This document shows, in pieces, positions 37,610 to 46,560 of a DNA stretch of 64,000 nucleotides. A program made the translations under genes and the position numbers. How positions within the stretch are numbered: the stretch's first letter is position 1; each line of letters begins with the position of its first letter. The stretch is taken from NCBI GenBank assembly GCA_964646205.1, contig CAZYAZ010000016.1, forward strand, positions 1 through 64,000. Reading direction: 5' to 3'. Below the pieces are notes generated by a model. It saw only the letters and a program-made list of their open reading frames with translations. It did no database searches and was not told the DNA's origin. The DNA is from UBA8437 sp964646205 (GTDB lineage Bacteria > Planctomycetota > Planctomycetia > Planctomycetales > Planctomycetaceae).

Positions 37610-39046
37610 TCAATCGTCCAATTGACGTTCGCGGATCCAGTCCGTGTGGAACGCGCCATCCTGATCCAGACGCCCGTAGGTGTGCGCCCCGAAATAATCC
37701 CGCTGAGCCTGCAGCAGGTTCGCCGGCAACCGTCCGCGACGGTATCCGTCGAAATAGGCCAAAGCCGCCGAGAAACCTGGCACCGGCAAGCCGAGTTCCA
37801 CTGCCGTGGCCACGACCCGTCGCCAACTGGGCTGGGCCGTTTGGATCGCGTCGCGGAAAAAGTCGTCGAGCATCAGGTTTTCAAGATCCGGATCCCGCTC
37901 GAAGGCCGCCTTGATGTTCTCAAGGAACGTGGCGCGAATGATGCAGCCACCACGCCACAACAATGCAATTTGGCCGTTGTCCAGGTCCCATCCGAATTCC
38001 TCGGCCGCCGCATCCAACTGCACGTACCCCTGGGCGTAGCTTGTGATTTTCGATGCGTAAAGAGCCTGGCGGACATCCTCGACAAACGCGTCACGATCGC
38101 CGTCGTAGGTTCCACTTGGCCCCGACAACACGGCCTCGGCCCGGACGCGAGCCTCTTTCTGAGCCGACAGGCAACGAGCAAACACCGCCTCGGTGATCAG
38201 GGTGGTCGGTACACCCAGATCCAGGGCATGCTGGCTCATCCACTTGCCGGTCCCCTTCTGGCCGGCGGTGTCAAGAATCTGGTCGACCAGGTGACCACCA
38301 CTGGCCTCGTCAGTCACGGTAAAGATGTCGCGGGTGATCTCGATCAGATAACTCTCCAGGTCCCCCTCGTTCCAGTCGCTGAAAACACGATAGAGTTCTT
38401 CGTTGGTCAGCCCCAGGGCGTGCTTGAGAATGAAATACGCCTCGCAGATCAACTGCATGTCACCGTATTCGATCCCGTTGTGCACCATCTTGACATAATG
38501 TCCCGCTCCGGCCGGACCAACCCATTCACAACAGGGTATGTCTTCCTCCGGACCGACCTTGGCACTGATCTCCTGCAACAATTCTCTGACGAATGGCCAG
38601 GCGTCGGGCGACCCGCCGGGCATGATACTGGGCCCCAGCAGTGCTCCTTCTTCGCCGCCGGAGACACCGGTGCCAATGAACAGCAAACCGGATTCCTCAA
38701 CCTCGCGTGTCCGCCGGTTGGTGTCGTCAAATTGCGTGTTGCCCCCGTCGATGATGATGTCGCCCGGGTCCAGCAACGGTGTGAGTTGATCGATGATGGC
38801 GTCAACGGCCGGTCCCGCCTTGACCATCAACATGACCTGCCGCGGGCTCTTCAAGTCAGCCACCAGCTCTTCAACCGAGTGATAACCGGTGACCGTCTTG
38901 CCCGCGGCCGTTCCCGCGATGAACTCGTCGGTTGTCGCCGTGGTGCGGTTGAAAACACCCACGGAGTATCCCCGGCTGGCCATGTTCAGCACCAGGTTCT
39001 GGCCCATCACGGCCAAGCCTATGAGTCCGATATCGTGCTGTGGCAT
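37610..39046 (-). CDS. gnd: 6-phosphogluconate dehydrogenase, decarboxylating
   Basis: A 478-residue enzyme that oxidises and decarboxylates 6-phosphogluconate to ribulose 5-phosphate, with NADP+ or NAD+, in the oxidative pentose phosphate pathway. Motifs: IGLIGLAVMGQNLVLNMASR (cofactor fold; GLAVMG), VFNRTTATTDEF (the Arg at the end of strand 2 favours NADP), FIGTGVSGGEEGALLGPSIM (substrate site), VGPAGAGHYVKMVHNGIEYG with the catalytic Lys, and IITRDIF-like EITRDIFTVTDEA. The C-terminal dimer tail ending HTDW is present. ATG 39046 is used; a TTG at 39064 is a less likely start. It is followed by, and probably co-transcribed with, the PfkB kinase upstream on the same strand (61 bp gap). Confidence 0.95.
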   Translation of the reverse strand: MPQHDIGLIGLAVMGQNLVLNMASRGYSVGVFNRTTATTDEFIAGTAAGKTVTGYHSVEELVADLKSPRQVMLMVKAGPAVDAIIDQLTPLLDPGDIIIDGGNTQFDDTNRRTREVEESGLLFIGTGVSGGEEGALLGPSIMPGGSPDAWPFVRELLQEISAKVGPEEDIPCCEWVGPAGAGHYVKMVHNGIEYGDMQLICEAYFILKHALGLTNEELYRVFSDWNEGDLESYLIEITRDIFTVTDEASGGHLVDQILDTAGQKGTGKWMSQHALDLGVPTTLITEAVFARCLSAQKEARVRAEAVLSGPSGTYDGDRDAFVEDVRQALYASKITSYAQGYVQLDAAAEEFGWDLDNGQIALLWRGGCIIRATFLENIKAAFERDPDLENLMLDDFFRDAIQTAQPSWRRVVATAVELGLPVPGFSAALAYFDGYRRGRLPANLLQAQRDYFGAHTYGRLDQDGAFHTDWIRERQLDD

Positions 39047-39106
39047 TGTCTTCTCTTGGTTCAATTTGAAATGTCTGCCGCGACGGCTGGCCGCCCACGA
39101 CGGAAA

Positions 39107-40180
39107 CTACCTCTGGATTCTTGCCGTCCCCCCCTGGGCAAGATCCTCCACCTGGCTCAGAGTGGCCATCGTGGTGTCACCGGGGAATGTGGTCAACAGG
39201 GCCCCGTGAGCCCAGCCCAATCGTAACGCCTCGGCCGGGTCCAAACCGCTCATCAGGCCATAGAACAAGCCCGAGGCGAACCCGTCCCCGCCACCGACCC
39301 GGTCCACGACATCCAGCTCGCAGGTCGGGGCCCGGAAGGTTTCTCCCTCGACCCAGCACACCGCACTCCATTCGTGACTGTTCGTTGAGCGGACTTCCCG
39401 CAAGGTGGTGGCGACAACCTTGACCGACGGCAGTGTCTCGGCCACCTGCTCCATCATCGCGAAGAAGGCACTCGGGTCGAGCTTGCCACTCGACTCAACA
39501 TCTGGCCCCTTCAGACCCAGTCCCATCTGCAGATCTTCCTCGTTTCCAACCAGGACATCGACATGCTCGACAATCCGCCGCATCGTCGCCTGTGCGTTCT
39601 CCAGTCCTCCGGAAATTTCCCAGAGCTTGGCGCGGAAGTTGAGATCAAAGGAGACGATCGCTCCGGCGGCCTTGGCCGCCTGCATGGCCTCGACAATCAC
39701 CTCTGGCGTGTTGCTCGACAGTGCCGCAAAAATGCCACCGCTGTGGAACCAGCGAACACCACCGGCCATGATCGCAGACCAGTCAAAATCACCCGGTTCC
39801 AGCAGGGCCGCCGCTTCGTTGGCCCGATTGTAGAAGACAACCGGAGCTCGAACTCCGGCCCCCTGGTCGCTGTAGACCGTGGCCATGTTTGGACCACGGA
39901 CTCCGTCGTGAGCGTAGTTCTTGTAGAACGGGCGGACGCCCATCGCCCGCACGCGTTCCTGGATCAGATCTCCTAGTGGCGACTCCACCATTGCCGTGGC
40001 AATCCCCGTTGACAGTCCGAAACAATCCGCCAGGTTGGCCGCGCAATTGAATTCGCCACCACTGACATGAACCTTCAGGTCCGTCGCCTTACGGAACGGG
40101 ATCCGGCCTGGATCCAGTCGATGCACCATGGCCCCCAGGGCCAGGAAATCGAGTTCACCGCCACTGGAAATCTCGAGCAT
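39107..40180 (-). CDS. PfkB family sugar kinase (2-keto-3-deoxygluconate kinase-like)
   Basis: A ribokinase-fold sugar kinase of 357 residues. Seen are the N-terminal signature region KVHVSGGEFNCAANLADCFG (PfkB signature 1), VSFDLNFRAKLWEI, VLVGNEEDLQMGLGL and the C-terminal anion hole and catalytic Asp in VVDRVGGGDGFASGLFYGLM (signature 2). The pattern is nearest to KdgK-type kinases that phosphorylate 2-keto-3-deoxygluconate. Adjacent gnd supports a role in sugar-acid metabolism, feeding Entner-Doudoroff or pentose phosphate intermediates, but this is inference. It diverges from the DUF1549 protein gene with about 190 bp between starts. Confidence 0.85.
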   Translation of the reverse strand: MLEISSGGELDFLALGAMVHRLDPGRIPFRKATDLKVHVSGGEFNCAANLADCFGLSTGIATAMVESPLGDLIQERVRAMGVRPFYKNYAHDGVRGPNMATVYSDQGAGVRAPVVFYNRANEAAALLEPGDFDWSAIMAGGVRWFHSGGIFAALSSNTPEVIVEAMQAAKAAGAIVSFDLNFRAKLWEISGGLENAQATMRRIVEHVDVLVGNEEDLQMGLGLKGPDVESSGKLDPSAFFAMMEQVAETLPSVKVVATTLREVRSTNSHEWSAVCWVEGETFRAPTCELDVVDRVGGGDGFASGLFYGLMSGLDPAEALRLGWAHGALLTTFPGDTTMATLSQVEDLAQGGTARIQR

Positions 40181-40370
40181 GCCGTTTCAACTCCCGGGGC
40201 ACAGAATCGTGCCGAGTCCACACAAAAAAGCGTTCTGGGCCTGGAAGCGACAGTTCACGCCAAGCCAAATTTTACCCCAAGCCAATTTGGACGACCGTGG
40301 CAAAGCCGATTATGATAGGGGACAAGCTGTCGCAATTCAAAAGGTCGGCCCGGGAGACGAATCCGTGTCC

Positions 40371-42062
40371 ATGACGTTGCAGTGCTACACGCGCATTGGA
40401 AGTTGGTGGGGCCTGGCGGGAATGCTACTGGTGTGGCCCTGCCTGGCTCGCCCAGTGGCTGCTGCCGATTCCGACCAGGTCGTCATCCAGACCATCAACA
40501 AGCACGTCCGCCAGGGATGGTCCGACAACGAGGTCGTGGCATCGCAACGTGCCTCCGACGGCGAATTCGCCCGCCGCGTGTCACTTGACGTGCTCGGCCA
40601 CATCCCGCGATACACCGAATTGACCCAGCTCGTGGATGGCCAGGAGACCGATCGTCGCCAGCGTTTTGTCGAGAGGCTGCTCGACGACGAGGATTACGCG
40701 AAGAACTGGACCACGATTTGGGGCAATCTTCTGGTCGGACGAACCAACAACCAGGGCGGACGCCGGGCCTTGGACCGTTGGCTGAGGCGAGCCTTTGCCC
40801 GCAACATGCCCTACGACCGGTTCGTCTTCGAACTGGTGTCAGCCGAGGGGACCAGCCAGGAAAATCCGGCCGTCAACTTCCTCGTCTCTCATCTCAACAA
40901 CGGCGCCGTCCCCGCCACCGCGATCACCGCAAGACTGTTCCTGGGACTGCAGGTCCAGTGCACTCAATGCCACAATCACCCGTTCAACGACTGGAAACAA
41001 TCGCAATTCTGGAGCATGAACGCGTTCTTTGATGGCACTCGTCGATTGGGGGCCCGTGATGCCTTCCGACTGGTCGACCTGCCTGCCAAGGGTGTCAAGT
41101 TCTTTGAAAAGCGGAGCGGGCTGCAGGAAGCGGCCATGAGAAAGTTCGTCGATGGGACCAGTGTCACCATTGATGACCAGCAACAGCCCCGGCTGCAATT
41201 GGCCAGGTTGATGACCGACGCCAGCAAGCCGTACCTTGCCCGGGCAATCGTGAACCGGACATGGGGGCACTTTTTCGGACACGGTTTCACCCGTCCGATC
41301 GACGACATGGGTCCACACAACCCCGTCTCGCACCCGGAATTGCTCGATTATCTCGCCGAGCAGTTTCGCACCGCCGGTTTCGACCAGAAACGGCTCATCC
41401 GCTGGATCACGGCAAGTGAGTCCTACAACCTGACCAGTCGTTTTGGCGAAAAAAACGCCAGCGACAATCCCGCCGCGGGAACCACCCCGCTGTTCTCGAG
41501 AATGTATGTCAAGGGATTCCGTGCCGAACAACTCTACGACTCGCTGATCATCGCCACCAACGCACACAAGGTCGGCCGCAATTTCGAGGCCGCTGAAAAC
41601 CAGAGGCAAACATGGCTGCGACAGTTCGTACAGACGTTCGGAACCGACGAAAATGACGAGTCAACGACGTTCAATGGCACCATTCCACAAGCCCTGCTGA
41701 TGATGAACGGAGCCCTGATCAACAACGCGGTGGCCACCACCAACGGTTCGTTGCTGCAACAGGTTGTCGACTCCGCCTCCGGTGACATCCGTCCCACCAA
41801 GACGAACAGCACCAAGCGGGCCCCACGCACCAAGCGAGCGATCAAGATCCGAACGCAACAACAAATCAAGAATCGCTACCGGTCGATTCCCAAGAAAATC
41901 GAGACCCTGTTTCTGATCGCCCTTCAACGAAAGCCAACCGAGTCGGAAATGACCGCCCTGGGCCAGGCCTTCAAGGAAGGTGGCAATGGCGATCCAATTG
42001 CCGGACTACAGGATGTCTTCTGGGCAGTGCTGAATTCCAACGAGTTCGTCACCAACCACTAG
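40371..42062 (+). CDS. DUF1549/DUF1553 planctomycete cytochrome-like protein
   Basis: A 563-residue exported protein found almost only in Planctomycetota, Verrucomicrobia and allies. After a signal peptide (WWGLAGMLLVWPCLARPVAAA) comes the DUF1549 part (ARRVSLDVLGHIPRYTELTQ, FVERLLDDEDYAKNWTTIW) with the heme-type motif GLQVQCTQCHNHPFNDWKQS. The DUF1553 part follows (ASKPYLARAIVNRTWGHFFG, NPVSHPELLDYLAEQF, FSRMYVKGFRAEQLYDSLI). A linker near residue 475 is Lys/Thr/Arg-rich. The ATG 40371 is chosen; a GTG 2 codons earlier sits better relative to GGGAGAC. Usually a DUF1501 sulfatase-like partner gene follows; here the next gene is convergent, so this one stands alone. The function is not established. 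Confidence 0.85.
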   Translation: MTLQCYTRIGSWWGLAGMLLVWPCLARPVAAADSDQVVIQTINKHVRQGWSDNEVVASQRASDGEFARRVSLDVLGHIPRYTELTQLVDGQETDRRQRFVERLLDDEDYAKNWTTIWGNLLVGRTNNQGGRRALDRWLRRAFARNMPYDRFVFELVSAEGTSQENPAVNFLVSHLNNGAVPATAITARLFLGLQVQCTQCHNHPFNDWKQSQFWSMNAFFDGTRRLGARDAFRLVDLPAKGVKFFEKRSGLQEAAMRKFVDGTSVTIDDQQQPRLQLARLMTDASKPYLARAIVNRTWGHFFGHGFTRPIDDMGPHNPVSHPELLDYLAEQFRTAGFDQKRLIRWITASESYNLTSRFGEKNASDNPAAGTTPLFSRMYVKGFRAEQLYDSLIIATNAHKVGRNFEAAENQRQTWLRQFVQTFGTDENDESTTFNGTIPQALLMMNGALINNAVATTNGSLLQQVVDSASGDIRPTKTNSTKRAPRTKRAIKIRTQQQIKNRYRSIPKKIETLFLIALQRKPTESEMTALGQAFKEGGNGDPIAGLQDVFWAVLNSNEFVTNH

Positions 42063-42072
42063 CGGCCCCGGC

Positions 42073-43281
42073 TCAGCGATCCTTGATTCTGAGCCGCACC
42101 TTCAATCCATCGATCCTGGCCTCCAGCCCCAGGGGACCAAACAGCCGTTCCAGGAAGACCCGGGCGGTGACCTGCTGGACATCAACCGCGACGGCCTGGT
42201 CGAAGCGGATTCCGGATTTCTCCAGCCGCTTGGCGTCAAATTCGAAGCGGACCCCGGTCTGTTCGAGTTGTCGCATGACGTCCCGCACGCGAGCACGGGT
42301 CACCTTCAGTGTGAACCGCCGCCTCGACAATGGAGGAAAGCGGGGACTCGCCACCGAACCGGCCGGGCGACGTCCACGTTCGATCAGGGCCCGGGCCACC
42401 TGCAGTTCTTCGAACGTCCCCCGCACCCGGACTTCGCCGGCCCCGGCACGCTCGACCGTGACACCCGACAGTTCCCGTTCGACCAGGGCGATGGCCGCTG
42501 TCACCCGTCCTCCCCGGGCACGATATCGGCCAGCGAGGCTGACAGGGCGGCGAGGCGGAAGGATACGAATTCCTCCACCTCCGTCGACCCATCGAAACGT
42601 CATACCGTACTGGATCAATACCAGCGACAGGGCCTCGACCGCTGTCGTTCTGGGCAACTCGGCACCGGCCCACAAGTCGTGAGGAATGACCTCCGTCGAC
42701 TCGATGGCGATGTCCCAACGACGAGCGATCAGCGACAGCACGTCCCGGGGAGGCGTGAGATCCTCGAAACGAATCGTGAATTCCCGCCTGAGCTTCGCGA
42801 CACGTGCCACGCGACTCTTGCCCCGAGCCAACTCAGCAAGTTCATTGTCTCTTCGGTGCACCAGGGTCCGCAACACGCGTGAGTCAGCCGCCGGACCGAT
42901 GTACACCGTGTTGCCCACGACGCTGACTCCGGCAGCCACCGGCCGGGCCACGGCGTCCAGGACCTCACGAACAGACCGGTTGGTCACCTCGATTTCCAAC
43001 TCCGATGACGGGTCGATTCGCCGATCGAGCAGCAGGGACACCTGCCAGAGTTTCTGTGATCGTCCGGCGATTTCACGGATCGTATGCTGTCGAAGCCGGT
43101 CCCTGGAATTGGCGACCCACGAGACAGAAACCCGCTGGCCCAGTGCCCGGCGAAAACCCGTTCCGAACAGCAGCGGAGGCACCGAGGTCGACTTCCCCAC
43201 CTCCTGGCCGAAAGCACAACCTGGCATGGCCCCGTGCACCAGCAACCCCAGCAGCATCGCCCAGGCGACGAACGTTCTCAC
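42073..43281 (-). CDS. Exported protein with secretin/TonB short N-terminal-like repeats
   Basis: A 402-residue protein with a signal peptide (FVAWAMLLGLLVHGAMPGCAFG; Cys before the junction) and no membrane domain. The body consists of short alternating alpha-beta units similar to the secretin N0/STN fold, e.g. LLLDRRIDPSSELEIEVTNR followed by SVREVLDAVARPVAAGVSVV, a central DVLSLIARRWDIAIESTEVI and a C-terminal DVMRQLEQTGVRFEFDAKRL. This is the pattern of secretins' N-domains and of TonB-receptor plugs, but there is no beta-barrel domain. It could be a periplasmic adaptor or a planctomycete-specific protein of unknown role. It is convergent with the DUF1549/1553 gene (10 bp) and divergent from the Hsp70 gene. 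Confidence 0.65.
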   Translation of the reverse strand: MRTFVAWAMLLGLLVHGAMPGCAFGQEVGKSTSVPPLLFGTGFRRALGQRVSVSWVANSRDRLRQHTIREIAGRSQKLWQVSLLLDRRIDPSSELEIEVTNRSVREVLDAVARPVAAGVSVVGNTVYIGPAADSRVLRTLVHRRDNELAELARGKSRVARVAKLRREFTIRFEDLTPPRDVLSLIARRWDIAIESTEVIPHDLWAGAELPRTTAVEALSLVLIQYGMTFRWVDGGGGIRILPPRRPVSLAGRYRARGGRVTAAIALVERELSGVTVERAGAGEVRVRGTFEELQVARALIERGRRPAGSVASPRFPPLSRRRFTLKVTRARVRDVMRQLEQTGVRFEFDAKRLEKSGIRFDQAVAVDVQQVTARVFLERLFGPLGLEARIDGLKVRLRIKDR

Positions 43282-43424
43282 CCTGATCTGCTCCCTTTGC
43301 GATTCTCTGGAGGCTCCGGCGCGGTGATGTTAGCATGGAGTCACACCCGCGTGCCATGTTCTTTAACGATGTGGCCGCGAGACGATCCATCGGAAACGGG
43401 CTGACATAGACGGGCAACCTGAAC

Positions 43425-45332
43425 GTGAAGACGACAAGAGCCCACGCTGTCGGGATTGACCTGGGCACAACCTATTCCTGCCTGGCCTACCTCAACGAGC
43501 ACGGCGAACCGGTCACCCTGGCCAACCAGGAGGGTGAACTTGCCACCGCCTCGGTCGTGTTCTTTGATGAGGACCGCCAGGTGATGGTTGGCACCGAGGC
43601 GCTCCGCAACGCGATCGTGCAACCCGACCGTGTCGTCCAGAACTCGAAGCGGAAAATCGGTGATCCGAACCACGCGTGGGCGATTGACGACGAATCTTAT
43701 TCACCGGTCGACATCGCCAGCTATATCCTTCGCAAACTGCTGTCCGCGGCACACGAACAGATTGGAGCCGTCGAACGAGCCGTGATCACCGTCCCGGCTC
43801 AGTTCAGCGAAGCCCAGCGACGGGCCACGATTGAGGCTGGCCATCGCGCGGGGCTCAAGCAGGTCGATATCATCAACGAACCGGTGGCCGCCGCGTTGTG
43901 CTACGTCCTGGGAACCGAGGGACTCTGGTTCACCGAACTGGCCGACGAGCAAAGAATCCTGGTCTACGACCTGGGAGGCGGCACCTTCGACCTCTCGCTG
44001 GTCAAGTACCACAAGGACGAAGTGTGCGTGATGGCCAGCAGTGGTGATCTGCACCTGGGTGGCATTGACTGGAATTCGGCCCTGGAACAGGCCATCTGTG
44101 AACGGTTCGTCGAGGACTTCAACACCGACCCACGGCAGGACCCCAGGAGCCTGCAAGCACTTGCCTTGGAAATCGAGACCACCAAACGGAGCCTTTCGGT
44201 TCGTCCCCGGGCCGCCTTGACCGTACAGCACTCCTCGCACCGAAAGACCTACCAGGTCCAGCAACAGAAATTCGCCGAACTGACAAGCCCCCTGGTCGAA
44301 CGCACCGCGGTGATCACCCAGAAGATGCTGGCCGACAACAAGATGGGCTGGGCCCACGTCGACGTGATCCTCACCACCGGCGGTGCGTCACGCATGCCGA
44401 TGGTGCGAGATCGCCTCAAGGAACTCGGCGGTCGTACGCTCAACACGTCTCTCTCACCGGACCAGTCTATTGCGCACGGTGCCACGTATTACGCCGGAAT
44501 GCTGCTGACCAATACCGAGTTCGCCAAGTCGATCCAAAACGAGGAGGTCTCGAATCGACTGGCGAGAATGAAGCAGGTCAGCGTCAACGCCCGTGGGCTG
44601 GGCATCCTGATCCAGAACGAGCAGAGAACTCGCGTCCCGCACTACCTGATCCCACCCAACACGCCCTTGCCGACTCGAATCACCCAGACCTTCGGCACCG
44701 TCGTCGAGAACCAGAAACGCGTGCATCTTCAGATCGTCGAAAGCCCTGCGACGGAAGGCCAGCCACACGCCCCACTGGGAGCCTGTGTCATTGACGACCT
44801 CTCTCCCGATCTCCCGGAGGGCTCTGAGATCGCGATCACGATCGCCTACGATGAACAAGCCCGCGTGCACGTCACGGCAGTCGAACTCGCCGGTGGACAC
44901 GAAGCTTCGACTGAAATCATTCGGCCAGAAAATGTGCTGGCCACTGAAATTGCAGCGGAAGCCGACTCCAAAAACGAGCCGAAGTCGGCCGCTGTCCAGG
45001 ATGACTTCCAGGTCGAGGAATGGGCCGATTCGACCAGTGCCGCCGCCATACAATTGCCCACCAACGACGTCGATATTCTCGACCTTCCATCTGCCCGTGG
45101 GCCCGACGACCAACCGTCACGACAAACTCGAAAGACAACCAAGCCAGGGCGACGTCGCAAGCAGGCGACCGGAGGCCCAACTTCAAAGAAGAAACGCTCG
45201 ACCGGCGGTCGGAAATCCTCCTCGTCCGGCCAATCCCAGTCGGTCAAACCGCCCCCCTTGCCTCCCGGTCTCAATTCGTCCCAAGACTCCGGGAGCGGTG
45301 AGGAAGAGTTCTGGAACTTGCCGGAGCCGTAA
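43425..45332 (+). CDS. Hsp70 (DnaK) family chaperone with disordered C-terminal tail
   Basis: A 635-residue Hsp70 homologue. The actin-like ATPase domain is well kept: AVGIDLGTTYSCLAYLNEHG (phosphate 1), VITVPAQFSEAQRRATIEAG, IINEPVAAALCYVLG, ILVYDLGGGTFDLSLVKYHK (phosphate 2) and VILTTGGASRMPMVRDRLKE (adenosine). The substrate-binding beta-domain is shortened and diverged, and the alpha-helical lid is replaced by a low-complexity tail (about residues 520-635), rich in Lys, Arg, Ser and Pro (RRRKQATGGPTSKKKRSTGG), ending FWNLPEP. It starts with GTG 43425; no ATG is near. This is a second Hsp70 type found in Planctomycetes rather than canonical DnaK, and no dnaJ or grpE gene is adjacent. It lies 20 nt from the MenC-like gene. 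Confidence 0.88.
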   Translation: MKTTRAHAVGIDLGTTYSCLAYLNEHGEPVTLANQEGELATASVVFFDEDRQVMVGTEALRNAIVQPDRVVQNSKRKIGDPNHAWAIDDESYSPVDIASYILRKLLSAAHEQIGAVERAVITVPAQFSEAQRRATIEAGHRAGLKQVDIINEPVAAALCYVLGTEGLWFTELADEQRILVYDLGGGTFDLSLVKYHKDEVCVMASSGDLHLGGIDWNSALEQAICERFVEDFNTDPRQDPRSLQALALEIETTKRSLSVRPRAALTVQHSSHRKTYQVQQQKFAELTSPLVERTAVITQKMLADNKMGWAHVDVILTTGGASRMPMVRDRLKELGGRTLNTSLSPDQSIAHGATYYAGMLLTNTEFAKSIQNEEVSNRLARMKQVSVNARGLGILIQNEQRTRVPHYLIPPNTPLPTRITQTFGTVVENQKRVHLQIVESPATEGQPHAPLGACVIDDLSPDLPEGSEIAITIAYDEQARVHVTAVELAGGHEASTEIIRPENVLATEIAAEADSKNEPKSAAVQDDFQVEEWADSTSAAAIQLPTNDVDILDLPSARGPDDQPSRQTRKTTKPGRRRKQATGGPTSKKKRSTGGRKSSSSGQSQSVKPPPLPPGLNSSQDSGSGEEEFWNLPEP

Positions 45333-45352
45333 ATCGGCCAACAGGTGAAATC

Positions 45353-46462
45353 ATGCAGATTGACCGCATCGACCTGTACCACGTCGCGATGCCATTGATC
45401 TACCCGTGGAAAACGGCATACGGCGAAGACGCCGCAATCCACGCGGTGCTGTGCCGGATGTCGAGCGGCTCACTGGTGGGCTGGGGTGAGAGCGCCCCGT
45501 TCGCGGCACCGTGTTACAGCCCCGAATGTGCGAGTGGTGCCTTCGCGGTGGCACGAGACTGGCTCGCGCCCGCAGTGATTGGCCAGGACATCCTCTCGGG
45601 ACACGAACTCCAGGACAGGATGGCGCTCTACAAGGGCAATCCCTTTGCCAAAGCGGCACTGGACGTGGCCTGGTGGGGACTGGAAAGCCGACGGACCGGG
45701 ACACCACTGCACCGGCTGCTGGGCGCCTCCCGAGACCAGGTCGTCGTCGGGGCTGACTTTGGAGTGATGGACAACGTCGACGACCTGCTCGAGGACATCG
45801 GCTCGGCCGTCGACGAAGGATTCCCCCGGGTCAAACTCAAATTCCGACCGGGCTGGGATCTGCCAATGCTACGACGGGTCCGGGAGTCGTTTCCCGACCA
45901 GGTCTTTCACATCGACTGCAACAGCGGGTACACGCTCGACGATCGGGCGATCTTCAAGGAAGTGGATCAACTGGGCCTTGCGATGATTGAACAGCCCCTG
46001 CCACACGACGACCTGCTCGACCACGCCGCACTGCAGGCCGAATTGGACACTCCCATTTGCCTGGATGAATCTATCGTCTCGGTCCACCGCACCCGCCAAG
46101 CCTGCAACATCGGTGCCTGTGGCTGGATCAACATCAAGCCGGGCCGCGTCGGTGGACTGACCAATGCTGTCGCAATCCACGACGTCTGCCAACAAGCTGG
46201 CATTCCCTGCTGGGTCGGTGGAATGCTCGAAAGTGCCACCGGCTCGGCCGCCTGTGTGGCACTCGCGATGCTCGACAATTTCACATACCCGGCCGACATT
46301 TTTCCGTCCGCCCGGTTCTATCACCAGGACATGGCCACTCCACCCCTTGAACTCGTTCCTGACAAGCAGGGCCGTCCCTCAGTTGTCGCCTCCAACGAGC
46401 TTCCCGACCCCGTTCCGGAACGACTTGAACAACTCACGTTGCAAACAGCGACAATCGGCTAG
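45353..46462 (+). CDS. menC: Enolase-superfamily o-succinylbenzoate synthase/N-acylamino acid racemase (MenC-type)
   Basis: A 369-residue muconate-lactonising subgroup enzyme. In menaquinone synthesis MenC dehydrates SHCHC to o-succinylbenzoate; many relatives also racemise N-succinylamino acids. The capping domain is VGWGESAPFAAPCYSPE; the barrel has the KxK motif in RVKLKFRPGWDL, metal ligands in FHIDCNSGY, MIEQPLPHDD and CLDESIVSV, and the second Lys in INIKPGRVGGLT. All catalytic residues are present, so it should be active. No other men gene is in the window, so its role as MenC is by family only. It follows the Hsp70-like gene by 20 nt and is the last gene of that unit, ending in a strong terminator. 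Confidence 0.85.
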   Translation: MQIDRIDLYHVAMPLIYPWKTAYGEDAAIHAVLCRMSSGSLVGWGESAPFAAPCYSPECASGAFAVARDWLAPAVIGQDILSGHELQDRMALYKGNPFAKAALDVAWWGLESRRTGTPLHRLLGASRDQVVVGADFGVMDNVDDLLEDIGSAVDEGFPRVKLKFRPGWDLPMLRRVRESFPDQVFHIDCNSGYTLDDRAIFKEVDQLGLAMIEQPLPHDDLLDHAALQAELDTPICLDESIVSVHRTRQACNIGACGWINIKPGRVGGLTNAVAIHDVCQQAGIPCWVGGMLESATGSAACVALAMLDNFTYPADIFPSARFYHQDMATPPLELVPDKQGRPSVVASNELPDPVPERLEQLTLQTATIG

Positions 46463-46495
46463 CCCGACGGCTTGCCCGAAACGGCGGAACAAAAA

Positions 46496-46540
46496 AACAC
46501 CCCCGTGGCCGGACACCGACCGCGGGGGTGTTGTCTTTTC
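46496..46540. terminator. Bidirectional Rho-independent terminator
   Basis: AACACCCCCG (46496-46505) pairs with CGGGGGTGTT (46523-46532), with partial pairing inside the 17-nt loop. On the plus strand it is followed by GTCTTTTC, ending the Hsp70/menC unit. On the minus strand a run of seven T follows (complement of A-run 46491-46497), ending the lipoprotein gene. It is the best classical terminator in the window. Confidence 0.85.
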
Positions 46541-46560
46541 AGTAGACCTTGCGATCTACA

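Noticed and set aside
37622..39226. A 534-codon plus-strand frame opposite gnd
   Set aside because: gnd on the minus strand has all catalytic motifs; the frame runs past both gene ends without homology.
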